Assembly (NCBI RefSeq): GCF_000829415.1
Contig: NZ_AP014637.1
Location: 3,365,001 to 3,429,000, forward strand
Direction of reading: 5' to 3'
DNA from: Pseudomonas sp. StFLB209
GTDB lineage: Bacteria > Pseudomonadota > Gammaproteobacteria > Pseudomonadales > Pseudomonadaceae
DNA length: 64,000 nt
A program made the position numbers and the translations under genes. Under the pieces are notes generated by a model. It made no database searches. It had not been told where the DNA came from and saw only the letters and a list, made by a program, of their open reading frames with translations. Below are positions 54,186 through 63,044 of the stretch, one piece after another; within the stretch, counting starts at the first letter, position 1; the number at the start of each line of letters is the position of its first letter.

Positions 54186-54232
54186 GCGCAATAGACGGTC
54201 GGGATGGGAAGGTTGCGATGCTTATCGCGAAT
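54171..54232 (+). repeat. Direct repeat shared with 36331-36393
   Basis: Overlaps the last codons of the Bro-N gene and its 3' flank. Aligns with 36331-36393 in the same orientation: 14 identical bases, a short divergent middle with seven or eight differences, then 26 identical bases. The two copies are ~17.8 kb apart and bracket the amino-acid gene island. Confidence 0.8.
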
Positions 54233-54298
54233 AGCCAAAGCCAGATACTGCATGGCTTTGAGGCTATCGTCGGTGAGCTATGGTCACCGGGAGGAGAC

Positions 54299-54372
54299 TG
54301 GAGCGGGTGAAGGGAATCGAACCCTCGTTATCAGCTTGGGAAGCTGGAGTAATGCCATTATACGACACCCGC
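54299..54372 (-). tRNA. tRNA-Gly (anticodon CCC)
   Basis: Read on the complement: acceptor GCGGGTG/CACCCGC, anticodon stem CCAGC/GCTGG with loop TTCCCAA (anticodon CCC), T-arm GAGGG-TTCGATT-CCCTT, discriminator T and encoded CCA. 74 bases. tRNA-Gly genes are used as integration sites by several Pseudomonas islands. Confidence 0.95.
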
Positions 54373-54445
54373 TTTGTGCGCCTGACTTTGTACCAGATAG
54401 AGCGGGTTAAATGAAGCGTTGATTTACTGACCGATCATTCAGGCA

Positions 54446-54483
54446 ACATTCGCCGAGAGGCTTTGGTGGGCATCGGCGAATGT
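54446..54483 (-). terminator. Inverted repeat behind phaG
   Basis: ACATTCGCCGA (54446-54456) and TCGGCGAATGT (54473-54483) are perfect 11-base arms with a 16-base loop, 32 bases downstream of the phaG stop. No T-tract; a terminator is the positional guess. Confidence 0.55.
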
Positions 54484-54515
54484 ATGTGCTTGGTTGGGGC
54501 CGGGTACGGCAGGTT

Positions 54516-55409
54516 TCAAAGAGCAAATGCGTGAGTTCCCTGTGGCTGGTGGTAGGCATGACGGGTATTGCTGGCAGATACCGCACCTGGCTGCAGAAAT
54601 CCCAGCAGGGCGTGTTTCGAGTCGCGGCAGGCGGCCTTGTTTTCCATGTCGAGGAAATGACCGGCGTCCTGGATGGTGCTGAAGCTGCAGTCTTGCACGT
54701 ACTTGGTGAAATGGTGGACATCCTGGCCACTGGTGTATTCGTCCAGCGCACCGTTCATGAACAGGACGGGGATTTTGATATTGCTCGCGGCTGCCAGGTA
54801 GTTCTGCGGGTCGACTGCCAGCACCTGGGTGATGTGATGATGCATCTGGTCGTATTCGTGCAGGTCCAGACTGCTGACATGCCGATAGTTGAAGCGTTTG
54901 AACAACGAGGGCAGGTGCTTGCCGATGGTGTCGTTGATCAGGTGACCGACTTCGTAACGGTTACGTTCGCCCAGGTGTTTCACGCCGCGCAGCAGATAGT
55001 CCTGCATGGCGTCGTTGATGACCGGCGAGAACGAACTGACAACGGCTTTCTCGATGCGCTTGGGACGCTGCGCCAAGGCCAGCAGGGTTGCCACCCCGCC
55101 CCATGAAAAGGACATGACATGATCGGCATGGAAGTGCTCGATCAGTTCCAGCAGCAGATGGGCTTCTATCTCACGGCTCAGCGGTGCTTCGTGGGTGTTG
55201 TGCGGTTTGGAACGACCGGCGTACGGCTGGTCAAACAGGACGATGTTGAACTGTGGGTACAGGTTACGTACGGTCTGCGCATAGGACGCGGTGGTGGCCA
55301 GTGAGCCATTGACCATGATGATGGTCTTTTCCGCAGCGTCTGCACGATAGAATTCCGTGTAAACCCTGAACAGTCCTTGTATATCAAGCACAGCGATTTC
55401 TGGGCTCAT
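54516..55409 (-). CDS. phaG: PhaG, (R)-3-hydroxyacyl-ACP:CoA transacylase / thioesterase
   Basis: 297 residues from the ATG at 55409 with GGAGAAG upstream (an extension to 55442 is possible). Sequence is that of PhaG throughout: MSPEIAVLDIQGLFRVYTEF, INGSLA-like VNGSLATTASYAQTVRNLYP, SFSWGGVATLLALAQ, NDTIGKHLPSLFKRFNYRHV, DAGHFLDMENK. An alpha/beta-hydrolase fold enzyme that links fatty-acid synthesis to mcl-PHA monomers by converting 3-hydroxyacyl-ACP; RhlA is a close relative but the wording here is PhaG. It stands alone, not with phaC genes. Confidence 0.92.
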   Translation of the reverse strand: MSPEIAVLDIQGLFRVYTEFYRADAAEKTIIMVNGSLATTASYAQTVRNLYPQFNIVLFDQPYAGRSKPHNTHEAPLSREIEAHLLLELIEHFHADHVMSFSWGGVATLLALAQRPKRIEKAVVSSFSPVINDAMQDYLLRGVKHLGERNRYEVGHLINDTIGKHLPSLFKRFNYRHVSSLDLHEYDQMHHHITQVLAVDPQNYLAAASNIKIPVLFMNGALDEYTSGQDVHHFTKYVQDCSFSTIQDAGHFLDMENKAACRDSKHALLGFLQPGAVSASNTRHAYHQPQGTHAFAL

Positions 55410-55757
55410 ATGTCTTCTCCTGGCGTAGACAAGGGTTACCAAGCAGTCGAAAACGGCCGGCGTTTTTCAACGGCTTGTTACGCGCAAATCAATTTGCACG
55501 AGTTTCGTGACAGGTAGGCATATGCCTTGGTTAAAAGCCCATGTCGATCCGAACCATCTGTCCGACAGGTATTGTTATTAGGCGGGCGATTTGTCGTGGG
55601 CCTGAATGGCCCTGGTACGGCAAAAAGGTTTCTTAGAATGCGGGTATGACTTGTCGGTCACATGTGGACCGACGTCTGGATTCAAGCAGTCGATCCGGGA
55701 ACCCGCAAGTGCCGTTCGTATGAAGTCACATTTCGTGGGGTGTGGGCCGACTGACGG
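55410..55757. promoter_or_regulatory. phaG upstream region with two palindromes
   Basis: Holds the phaG promoter (minus strand). GCAAAT-CA-ATTTGC (55484-55497) is a perfect palindrome 75-88 bases upstream of the start. TCGGTC-N7-GACCGA (55654-55672) is a second, nearer rsuA and possibly structural. No gene is credible here. Confidence 0.5.
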
Positions 55758-56450
55758 TCAGATCGAGTCGACTTCCTGGGCCGTCAGTGCGCGAAACCGG
55801 CCCGGTTTCAACCGCTCATCCAGTAGCAAAGGGCCCATGCTTTCGCGGTGCAGGCGCATCACTTTGTTATCGAAGTGGCCGAACATCCGCTTTACCTGAT
55901 GATAGCGGCCCTCGACGATACTCAGCCGTGCCTGGCGTGGGCCGAGCAGGGTCAGGTGAGCGGGCTGGGTGGTGAGGTTTTCGAAGGCGAAATAGAACCC
56001 TTCAGCGAAGCGCGCCACATACCGTTCGTCGATTACCTGCTCGGTTTCAACGTAATACACCTTGGGCAGTTTGGTCTGCGGCTGGGTCAGTCGCCGCGAC
56101 CACTGGCCGTCATTGGTCAGCAGCATCAGGCCGGTGGTATTGAAGTCCAGGCGCCCGGCGATGTGCAGTTCATGCCGGTCCGGCACATCCAGCAGGTCGA
56201 GCACCGTCGGATGCTGATCATCCTGGGTCGCACTCACGCAGCCCATCGGTTTGTGCAGCATGAAGTAACGCGCCGGCTTGCCTGCCTGTAACACCTCGTC
56301 GTCCAGTTGCACGAGGCTGAACTCGCGGACCTCGTGCAGCGGGTCACGGGTGGTGTTGCCATCGACCCGGACCCGGCCAGCAATCAAGAGCAGCCGCACT
56401 TGCTTGCGGCTGAACTGGGGCAGGTTGCCAAGGAAGCGATCCAGGCGCAT
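55758..56450 (-). CDS. rsuA: RsuA-family 16S rRNA pseudouridine synthase
   Basis: 230 residues from the ATG at 56450 (the frame runs to 56504 but MRLDRFLGNLPQFSRKQV is the S4 domain start). Catalytic Asp in HIAGRLDFNTTGLMLLTNDG, and the RsuA-type C-terminal EGRYHQVKRMFG...VMRLHRESMGPL. Converts U516 of 16S rRNA to pseudouridine in the family. Overlaps nothing; the cysteine-rich gene ends 2 bases upstream. Confidence 0.92.
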   Translation of the reverse strand: MRLDRFLGNLPQFSRKQVRLLLIAGRVRVDGNTTRDPLHEVREFSLVQLDDEVLQAGKPARYFMLHKPMGCVSATQDDQHPTVLDLLDVPDRHELHIAGRLDFNTTGLMLLTNDGQWSRRLTQPQTKLPKVYYVETEQVIDERYVARFAEGFYFAFENLTTQPAHLTLLGPRQARLSIVEGRYHQVKRMFGHFDNKVMRLHRESMGPLLLDERLKPGRFRALTAQEVDSI

Positions 56451-56452
56451 GG

Positions 56453-56683
56453 TCAGGCGCCGTCCTGCGCCAGGGTATCGACAATCCCTGCGCAGCGCGG
56501 GCACAGGCAGGCTTTATTGCGCAGGTCATCGGGCAGGGCGGCGAGGCGGGCAGGGTCGATGCTGACACTGAAGCACCAGCAAGCCTGGGCGGCGGTACGC
56601 GGATCGGCCAGCGAGCAATCGTTGCTGTAGCCGCATAATGGGCAGCGTTGGGCGATGGCGCTGCTCTGCGGTATTGCACTCAT
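56453..56683 (-). CDS. Cysteine-rich CWC-type protein
   Basis: 76 residues from the ATG at 56683 (frame opens at 56707). Cysteine pairs CPLCGYSNDC, CWCFSVS and CLCPRCAGIVD form the pattern of Cys-rich CWC proteins, which probably bind zinc. It overlaps the stop of the diguanylate cyclase by 4 bases and is followed closely by rsuA, so the three genes are likely one operon. Confidence 0.82.
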   Translation of the reverse strand: MSAIPQSSAIAQRCPLCGYSNDCSLADPRTAAQACWCFSVSIDPARLAALPDDLRNKACLCPRCAGIVDTLAQDGA

Positions 56684-58149
56684 ACCGGTACTGCCCGCTC
56701 GACGCACACTTGATTGCGGCCGCTTAGCTTGGCCTGATACAGCGCCCGGTCAGCGCGGGCGATCAGATCGTGCAGGTTGTCGTTGGGCAGGCGCTCGGTC
56801 AGGCCGACGCTGACGGTGACCTGCAGCATGCTTCCGGAAAAAAAGTAATCGTGTTGCTCAGCCAACCGGCGAATCTGCTCGGCCACGCGCTGGCCGCCGG
56901 CCAGGTCGCTGTCTTTGAGCAACACGATGAATTCCTCGCCACCCCAGCGGCAAATCACGTCGGACTGGCGCAGGCAACTCTTGAGGTCTTCTGCGAAGCC
57001 CGCCAGCACTGCATCGCCTGCCAAATGGCCATGGGTGTCGTTGAGGTGTTTGAAGTGGTCCAGGTCCAGCAGCAGGGCGGTCACCGGGCCGGGGCTGTCC
57101 AGGGTATTGCTGGCCAGCAGATTGAAACCGCGACGGTTGGGCAGGCCGGTCAGGGGGTCGAGCGTGGCCTGGGCTTCCAGGCGGCTCTGGTAGCGGTGCA
57201 GGGTCTTGTTCAGTAACAGCATGACGATCAGGGTCACCGCCAGGCAGATCGCCAGGTTCAGGTAGAGTGAATGGCGGATGCCGTCCAGCGCGCCGTTTTC
57301 CTTTTTGGTGACGAACAGGAACCAGTTCAGTTCAGGGATGAAGCGCACATTGACGAAGCTGTCAGCGCCTTCGGCGGTGTACTCGTAGCTATCGCTGTTG
57401 GCCTGGGGCAGTTTTTCCATGAGCGTGCCCAGGCCGGGCAGGTCCAGCAGCGTCTGGCCGGCCTGCGGATCGTGCGGGCTGCTGCTGGTGCCGGTGAGCA
57501 CCACAACGCCGCGGGTGTCGACGAAAAATACGCCGCGATCATAGCGCTGCTGGTAGCGGTCGATCAGCTTGACCACTGCATCAACGGTCAGCCCGACCCC
57601 GGCGGCGCCGATGAAGCGATTGTTGTAGTCGAACACCTTGTAGTTGATGAAGAAGCTCGGCCGGTCCTGGTTGGCCATGTCCGGATCGAAGCTGATCTCG
57701 TAGGGCTCGCTCATGTCCCGAACCCGGTAGTACCAGGCATCGCGGGGTTCGCCGGGCTTGATGGTCTTGAGGATGCCCTTGGCCTGGTAGTAGATCCCGG
57801 TCTTTTCGGAAATGAAAAATGAGGTATAGGCACCGTAGTGGTCATGCACCTCGCGCAGGTAGCGGATGATCTGCTCGGGGTTGTTCTCGCCGCTCACCAC
57901 CCAGTCGCGCATGAAGGTGTCACGCGACATCATTGAGGCGATCAGGGTTGGGCGCACCAGGTCCTTCTGGATTTCCGAGTAAACCGTGTCGGAGGTCAGT
58001 GGCAGCTCGGTATGAATGATGTTGTCGCGGATCGAGCTGCGCGAGGCGTAATAGCTCAGCAACGAGGTGACCAGAAAACCGCCTGCCAATAGCAATGCCA
58101 AGGTGAACAACAAGGTGCGCTGTGAGGTGATGGCATTGGGAAAAGGCAT
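56680..58149 (-). CDS. Membrane diguanylate cyclase with periplasmic sensor
   Basis: 489 residues from the ATG at 58149. TM1 (~10-30), a PDC/Cache-like periplasmic domain (about 35-275), TM2, then GGDEF domain DPLTGLPNRRGFN..LLDLDHFKHLNDTHGHLAGD and the active-site GGEEF at 403-407. The RxxD I-site (RQSD) lies five residues before the motif, so product inhibition is likely. Synthesises c-di-GMP. Linked in an operon with the CWC gene and rsuA. Confidence 0.92.
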   Translation of the reverse strand: MPFPNAITSQRTLLFTLALLLAGGFLVTSLLSYYASRSSIRDNIIHTELPLTSDTVYSEIQKDLVRPTLIASMMSRDTFMRDWVVSGENNPEQIIRYLREVHDHYGAYTSFFISEKTGIYYQAKGILKTIKPGEPRDAWYYRVRDMSEPYEISFDPDMANQDRPSFFINYKVFDYNNRFIGAAGVGLTVDAVVKLIDRYQQRYDRGVFFVDTRGVVVLTGTSSSPHDPQAGQTLLDLPGLGTLMEKLPQANSDSYEYTAEGADSFVNVRFIPELNWFLFVTKKENGALDGIRHSLYLNLAICLAVTLIVMLLLNKTLHRYQSRLEAQATLDPLTGLPNRRGFNLLASNTLDSPGPVTALLLDLDHFKHLNDTHGHLAGDAVLAGFAEDLKSCLRQSDVICRWGGEEFIVLLKDSDLAGGQRVAEQIRRLAEQHDYFFSGSMLQVTVSVGLTERLPNDNLHDLIARADRALYQAKLSGRNQVCVERAVPV

Positions 58150-58252
58150 AACGATTCCGGGTGGCTGGTAAACCGCTGAGGGCGGCATAGTAGACGAAAC
58201 CTATTGCTGTGCTCTATCACCGCGTGGCCAGCATTTATCGGGCCAGAGTTCT

Positions 58253-61200
58253 TCAAGGGCTGATCGGGCGCCCCGGCAGCCGTGCAGGCACAGTGTAGAC
58301 CGGTGCCTGGCCGATCAGCCCCTGCAGCGCGGCGCAGCGGCAATGCACCAGAAGTATCCGGTCGTAATGAATGCCCTGCTGAAAAAGGTTACCGAACAAC
58401 TCGTCCAAGGTCGCCGGCAGGCGGCCAAACCGGTTGCGTACCGTCAGCACGTCCATCGGGGTCGGTGGCAGTTGTCCGGAGAAAAAACCGCTGTTGCTAT
58501 TGCGCACTGTCCGGCCGACATCGTCGTAGCTTTCTGCCCCGGCACCCTGGTATTTCGCCAGTGTGTAGTTTTTCAGGCGCCCCGGCAGCGAGGTGCCGGC
58601 CAACAGTTTATCGGTGGCGACCAACGGCGGCAGCGCGGGTGTGTGACCGACCGGGCTGGAAATGGCAAACGGGCTGACCCGTTGGCTGACAACCCGGTGC
58701 AATCCGGGATCGATCAATATATGGCCGTGAGGCGCATAGGTGTGGATTTGCGTGCCGTTCGGGATTTTCACGGTTTTGCTCCACGGCAGGTGGTAGCCAT
58801 GGGTGCTGACCACCAAGGTGCGCGCCTGGCCACGGTCTGAGGTCCAAAGCAGGAACTTGCGGCCCAGCTTCCAGACATGCACCGGCAATTGGCCGTACTG
58901 CGGGCCGCTGTATGTCCAGCGTTTGAGCCGGCCGCCATTATGAAAGAACGGCTCCAGGCGGGTCTGGCGGGGCATGCTCGGGCCGCCGATCCGTTGTCCC
59001 GGCGCCCGAGCCTGAGCAGCGGTACGCAACACGCGCCGGCCGTTGTCGATGAGCTTGCGCTGGGTGTCCAGTATCCGGACAGTGGCCGGGCCCACGCGCC
59101 AGAGCGCGAAACTCAAAAGCGATGCCAGTGCCTGTTGTTTTTCCGGGTAGCGACGGCCGGGCAGGTTGGCCATGGCGATATCGGTGCCGAGCACTCCCAG
59201 TTCGGTCGCCAGTGTCGCGATGGCCGCCGGTGTCATTGCCAGTGACATGGGCGCCAGCAGCCATTGCAGATGACGCAATTGCCCGCTCCAGTAGCGCAGG
59301 GTCTGTTGCGTAGGGGTGACAATCTGCTGACGGGCGTGCTCCAGCGCGTTGGCCCTGAGGGTCTGGCACATGTAGGCAAACGGTTGCCCGGCTGGCAGCG
59401 GCTGTTCGTACAGTGACTGATCATGGCGTTGGTGGCGATCGGGCTGATACAGAATGTCGGACCAGGGGCGCAGAATCGAGGGCGGTGTCTGCAGCGGTGC
59501 CTGGCTGGTCCAGAACCTGAACAGATAATCCAGGCGTTGCTGATGCCGGTCTGGTACGTAACGCATTACCGTCGTGCGCCAGTCGGAATCAGCCATCGCG
59601 TTGAGCAGGTAGCGGTTCATCTGATCGGCGTCGGCGAACTCGATAAAGCCGTTGGCCTGCCCGGCCTGGTACAACACCCGCTGCTTGAGTTGGGCCGGTG
59701 CCAGCATCAACAGGCTGCAGCACGGTTGCTGCTCAAGGCCTTCGATGAACGAACTCTGCACTTCAAAGCCCAGTACGCTCCAGCTGGCGGCCGGGTCGCT
59801 CAGGGCCTCGACCACGCGGTCGAAGCCGCCACGCTGCAAATTGCCCTGCTTGAGCGCGACGATCGCCTGGCTGATCATCGCGGCGCGCAAGGCGTGTTCC
59901 ACCTGGGCTTGCTGTTGCGTCCAGAATGTTTCAATGCGCCGGCTGACCAGTGTCAGGAAGTCAGTTCGCTCGATGTGCCCGGCCAGTTGTCGGGCACTGA
60001 GCGGCAGTTGTTTATCCGCTTGCCACTGACCCTTACCAGTAGGGTCGTGCCAGATTGCCCACTTGCCACCTTCATCGATGTAGCCCTCGGGCTGTTCAGC
60101 CTGATAGCGGCTGATCAATGCCTTGGCGATGTTCATCGGCCGGGTTTCGGGCGTATGAATACGATTGCCAGCCTGACGTACATCGCCCAGCGGGGTTCGT
60201 CGTTGGCCAGGGCGCCAGGCGACGAACACCAGGCGTGGGTTGAGATCAAGCCCGTGCTGCTTGTGCAGCCAGTCGCGCATCAGGCCGGTGGCGATGTTCA
60301 TTGGCGCGGGCAGGCTGTCGAGAATGGCTGGCCGTGCCTGCCACAGCTCTGCGGCGCCGGCCAGTGCCAGCGCCGGTCTGGCTGGCTGCCACATGAATGC
60401 GTCGCTGCCGGTCCGCGTAAAAGACTCGGCAGCGCGCTGGCCGGCCCGTTGCAGGGCGTGCATCGGGTCCCCCACATACAGGCGTGCTTCGATCTGGCCG
60501 GGTTGTTGGTGATACAACCAATGGCGGTGGATGGCAGAGTCGTTAAGTTCGCCCAGCAGACGTTCGGTCATGTAGCTGGCGTTGTCGCTGATGTATTCGA
60601 CAGGGCGCCGTCCTGAACCAGGCTGGTGGATGAAGCAGTGTGCAGTTAACGGCGAGCGTACCTGAAACAGCCCAGGCACTACCTCATCACCAAAATGCAA
60701 CAGCCAGATCTGCGCACTGCGCGACGGGCCAGTGTCGAGCATTGCCTCAGGCGTCTCGGGCGGCTGGGCATAACCCAGCGCATCGAGGGCAAGGTAATAA
60801 CCCTCGCGGTGCAGGTGTTTGCGCTTGAATTGCCGGGCCAGTTCATCCAGCCAGGACAAACGGGCCAGTTGACGCCAGGTGTCAGCGTGGAGGCGCCAGA
60901 ACCTGTCAAGCTGTTGTTGGTAGTCGTCTGCCCAGGGTTGGTCGATTATGTGGCGCAGCAAGTCGCTGCGCTTGAATGACGGCAGTTCCGCCAGCGGCGC
61001 ATCGTCAATCGCTTTGGCCCGCACCAGATACGGCAGCTCTGACTGATCTCCGGCCGTCACCGCCAGCTGGCTCAGGCTCAATTCCAGGCTTTGCTGGTCC
61101 GGATCGACGCCGCTATAGGGGCTCTCGATGCGCAACCGCAGCGTGTCCGGGTCCAGCGGTTTACCTGCGGTTTCATGCAGCCAGTCGGTCAGGCGCTTGC

Positions 61201-61501
61201 GCACATAGCGCGGCCAGGCCGCAGGGGCGTCCATGTCCAGTTGCAGGCTGCGCAGCAGCAGTACCGAGTCGGCCAGCAAGGCATAGCCCGGACGTCTGCG
61301 CAGACGGGCCAGTTGCTCAAGGCGCCGGGCATTCAAAAGGCGGGTATCGTCGGTGGCCGGTTCTGGCTCGGGCAGAGGGAGGCGGATATCGAAAAACGGT
61401 GAAGTCGCAAAGGCATTGGCAGCGGGCAAACTGTCGGTGCGTTCCTGATCCTGACCGGCAAGCAGTATCGGTCTGGGAGGGATGAAACCGGGATCATGCA
61501 T
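58253..61501 (-). CDS. Large toxin-like protein (DUF6543/Stv-like)
   Basis: 1082 residues from the ATG at 61501; a GTG at 61528 is possible. The central part resembles DUF6543 dermonecrotic-toxin-like proteins frequent in Pseudomonas: LVPG-like VVPGLFQVRSPLTAHCFIHQPG, EARLYVGDPMHALQ, MARW-type helices. The C-terminal ~200 residues (TLVVSTHGYHLPWSKTVKIPNG ... HILIDPG ... DRILLVHCRC) resemble the domain annotated as putative adhesin (Stv-like). No Sec signal and no PAAR/VgrG or immunity gene nearby. Predicted secreted or contact-delivered effector; delivery route unknown. Confidence 0.65.
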   Translation of the reverse strand: MHDPGFIPPRPILLAGQDQERTDSLPAANAFATSPFFDIRLPLPEPEPATDDTRLLNARRLEQLARLRRRPGYALLADSVLLLRSLQLDMDAPAAWPRYVRKRLTDWLHETAGKPLDPDTLRLRIESPYSGVDPDQQSLELSLSQLAVTAGDQSELPYLVRAKAIDDAPLAELPSFKRSDLLRHIIDQPWADDYQQQLDRFWRLHADTWRQLARLSWLDELARQFKRKHLHREGYYLALDALGYAQPPETPEAMLDTGPSRSAQIWLLHFGDEVVPGLFQVRSPLTAHCFIHQPGSGRRPVEYISDNASYMTERLLGELNDSAIHRHWLYHQQPGQIEARLYVGDPMHALQRAGQRAAESFTRTGSDAFMWQPARPALALAGAAELWQARPAILDSLPAPMNIATGLMRDWLHKQHGLDLNPRLVFVAWRPGQRRTPLGDVRQAGNRIHTPETRPMNIAKALISRYQAEQPEGYIDEGGKWAIWHDPTGKGQWQADKQLPLSARQLAGHIERTDFLTLVSRRIETFWTQQQAQVEHALRAAMISQAIVALKQGNLQRGGFDRVVEALSDPAASWSVLGFEVQSSFIEGLEQQPCCSLLMLAPAQLKQRVLYQAGQANGFIEFADADQMNRYLLNAMADSDWRTTVMRYVPDRHQQRLDYLFRFWTSQAPLQTPPSILRPWSDILYQPDRHQRHDQSLYEQPLPAGQPFAYMCQTLRANALEHARQQIVTPTQQTLRYWSGQLRHLQWLLAPMSLAMTPAAIATLATELGVLGTDIAMANLPGRRYPEKQQALASLLSFALWRVGPATVRILDTQRKLIDNGRRVLRTAAQARAPGQRIGGPSMPRQTRLEPFFHNGGRLKRWTYSGPQYGQLPVHVWKLGRKFLLWTSDRGQARTLVVSTHGYHLPWSKTVKIPNGTQIHTYAPHGHILIDPGLHRVVSQRVSPFAISSPVGHTPALPPLVATDKLLAGTSLPGRLKNYTLAKYQGAGAESYDDVGRTVRNSNSGFFSGQLPPTPMDVLTVRNRFGRLPATLDELFGNLFQQGIHYDRILLVHCRCAALQGLIGQAPVYTVPARLPGRPISP

Positions 61502-61800
61502 GGCAGAGACTCGAATGAGAAAAGCCACGCACTATGTCGTTGTTGTCAGTGCCGATGAGGGTAATTATTTATGGATCGCGCAGAATAACGGTTATGAAAT
61601 TTTTTGTTGCATTGTCACGAAGCGCCGAGAGGCCGATGGCGTGGGATGCGCGCAACTTTCAGGCGGTTTTCGACGGCCTGGCGACGAATGCTTACCGCAC
61701 CAGAATCGGTTTTTCCGGTCTTATGTAACGTCCCCCAGAATCGGGCGGATACGCGATCAGCGGCGCTGATTCGCGACCACTCGCGGTCCAGGAGGCCGCC
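61502..61800. other. Divergent promoter region, toxin-like gene / lipoprotein
   Basis: About 300 bases holding both promoters. AT-rich at 61530-61610. Short open frames here have no ribosome-binding site. Nothing else seen. Confidence 0.45.
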
Positions 61801-62229
61801 ATGTATCGACGATCCCTGCTTGTTCTGTTGGTTCTTTCACTGGCCGGCTGTTATGGAGGCGCCGGTTACTATGAATCGGATGTCTATACCCAGCCTACGG
61901 TCGCACGCGGCTATTACGACGGCCCGGGCTACTACCAGGAGCGACGCATCTATGTAGCACCCCCACCGCGCTATTACGGTCCGCCACCGCCCCGTTATTA
62001 CGCCCCACAGCCGCGTTATTACGGGCCGCCACCGGGGCCGCGGCTCTACGTACCCGGCCGCCCGCCGGGCCAGGCCTGGGAGCATCGTGGCCGCGATTAT
62101 GACCGCCATCCTGATCGCAACCGCTGGGATGACCGGCGTGATCGTAACCGCTGGGACGATCGTCGCGGCCGCAACCGTTGGGATGATCAACGCCAGCGTG
62201 ACCACAACCGCTGGGATAACCGGCGCTAA
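61801..62229 (+). CDS. Repeat-rich lipoprotein
   Basis: 142 residues. Lipoprotein signal MYRRSLLVLLVLSLAGC with lipobox LAGC. Mature part has Tyr/Pro repeats (PRYYGPPP, PRYYAPQ, PRYYGPPP) followed by Arg/Asp/Trp repeats (NRWDDRRDR, NRWDDRRGR, NRWDDQRQR, NRWDNRR). No enzymatic domain. Low-complexity cell-envelope lipoproteins of this style are common in Pseudomonas; role unknown. Confidence 0.85.
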   Translation: MYRRSLLVLLVLSLAGCYGGAGYYESDVYTQPTVARGYYDGPGYYQERRIYVAPPPRYYGPPPPRYYAPQPRYYGPPPGPRLYVPGRPPGQAWEHRGRDYDRHPDRNRWDDRRDRNRWDDRRGRNRWDDQRQRDHNRWDNRR

Positions 62230-62245
62230 CCTTGCCTGATGACTG

Positions 62246-62270
62246 ACGGCGCCTGATACGGCGCCGTTTT
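62246..62270 (+). terminator. Rho-independent terminator behind the lipoprotein
   Basis: ACGGCGCC-TGATAC-GGCGCCGT followed by TTT: perfect 8-bp stem with 6-base loop, 16 bases after the stop. Confidence 0.88.
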
Positions 62271-62351
62271 CAGGGCGGCGGCGATCAGGTGCATTTGACT
62301 TTGCCTGCGAGCTTTTCTAGTGTCCGCGCAACGTTTTTAGCAGGCACCTTC

Positions 62352-63044
62352 ATGACAAGCGACGACCGGATCAAACTCGAACCCAGCTGGAAGCACGCAC
62401 TGCGTGAAGAGTTCGAAAAACCCTACATGGCTGAGCTGCGCGAGTTCCTGCGGCAGGAACATGCCGCCGGCAAGCAGATCTTTCCGCCAGGGCCGCTGAT
62501 TTTCAATGCGCTGAACTCAACCCCGCTGGACAACGTGAAAGTGGTGATTCTCGGCCAGGATCCGTACCACGGTCCGGGCCAGGCCCATGGCTTGTGCTTC
62601 TCGGTACAGCCGGGCGTGGCGACGCCGCCGTCGCTGGTCAATATCTATAAAGAGCTGCACCGCGACCTGAACATCGACATTCCCAACCATGGTTGTCTGC
62701 AATCCTGGGCAGACCAGGGCGTGCTGCTGCTTAATACCACCCTTACAGTCGAGCGGGCCAATGCCGCTTCACACGCCGGGCGTGGCTGGCAGCATTTCAC
62801 TGACAAAGTGATTGAAGTGGTCAGTGCTCATCAGCCCAACCTGGTATTCCTGCTCTGGGGCGCGCATGCGCAGGGCAAGCGCAAGCTGATAGACGCCACC
62901 AAACACCTGATCCTCACCTCGGTGCATCCGTCACCGCTGTCGGCTTACAAAGGCTTTATCGGCAACGGCCATTTCGGGCGGACCAACAAGTTTCTCGAAC
63001 AGAACGGCCTGACGCCGATTGACTGGCGGCTGCCGGTGCTTTGA
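62352..63044 (+). CDS. ung: Uracil-DNA glycosylase
   Basis: 230 residues from the ATG at 62352. Family 1 UDG motifs: [22 protein letters not shown] (catalytic Asp in GQDPYH), [10 protein letters not shown], and [13 protein letters not shown] (motif 2 His). Removes uracil from DNA for base-excision repair. The frame also opens at 62289 but the leader is not conserved. Confidence 0.95.
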   Translation: MTSDDRIKLEPSWKHALREEFEKPYMAELREFLRQEHAAGKQIFPPGPLIFNALNSTPLDNVKVVILGQDPYHGPGQAHGLCFSVQPGVATPPSLVNIYKELHRDLNIDIPNHGCLQSWADQGVLLLNTTLTVERANAASHAGRGWQHFTDKVIEVVSAHQPNLVFLLWGAHAQGKRKLIDATKHLILTSVHPSPLSAYKGFIGNGHFGRTNKFLEQNGLTPIDWRLPVL

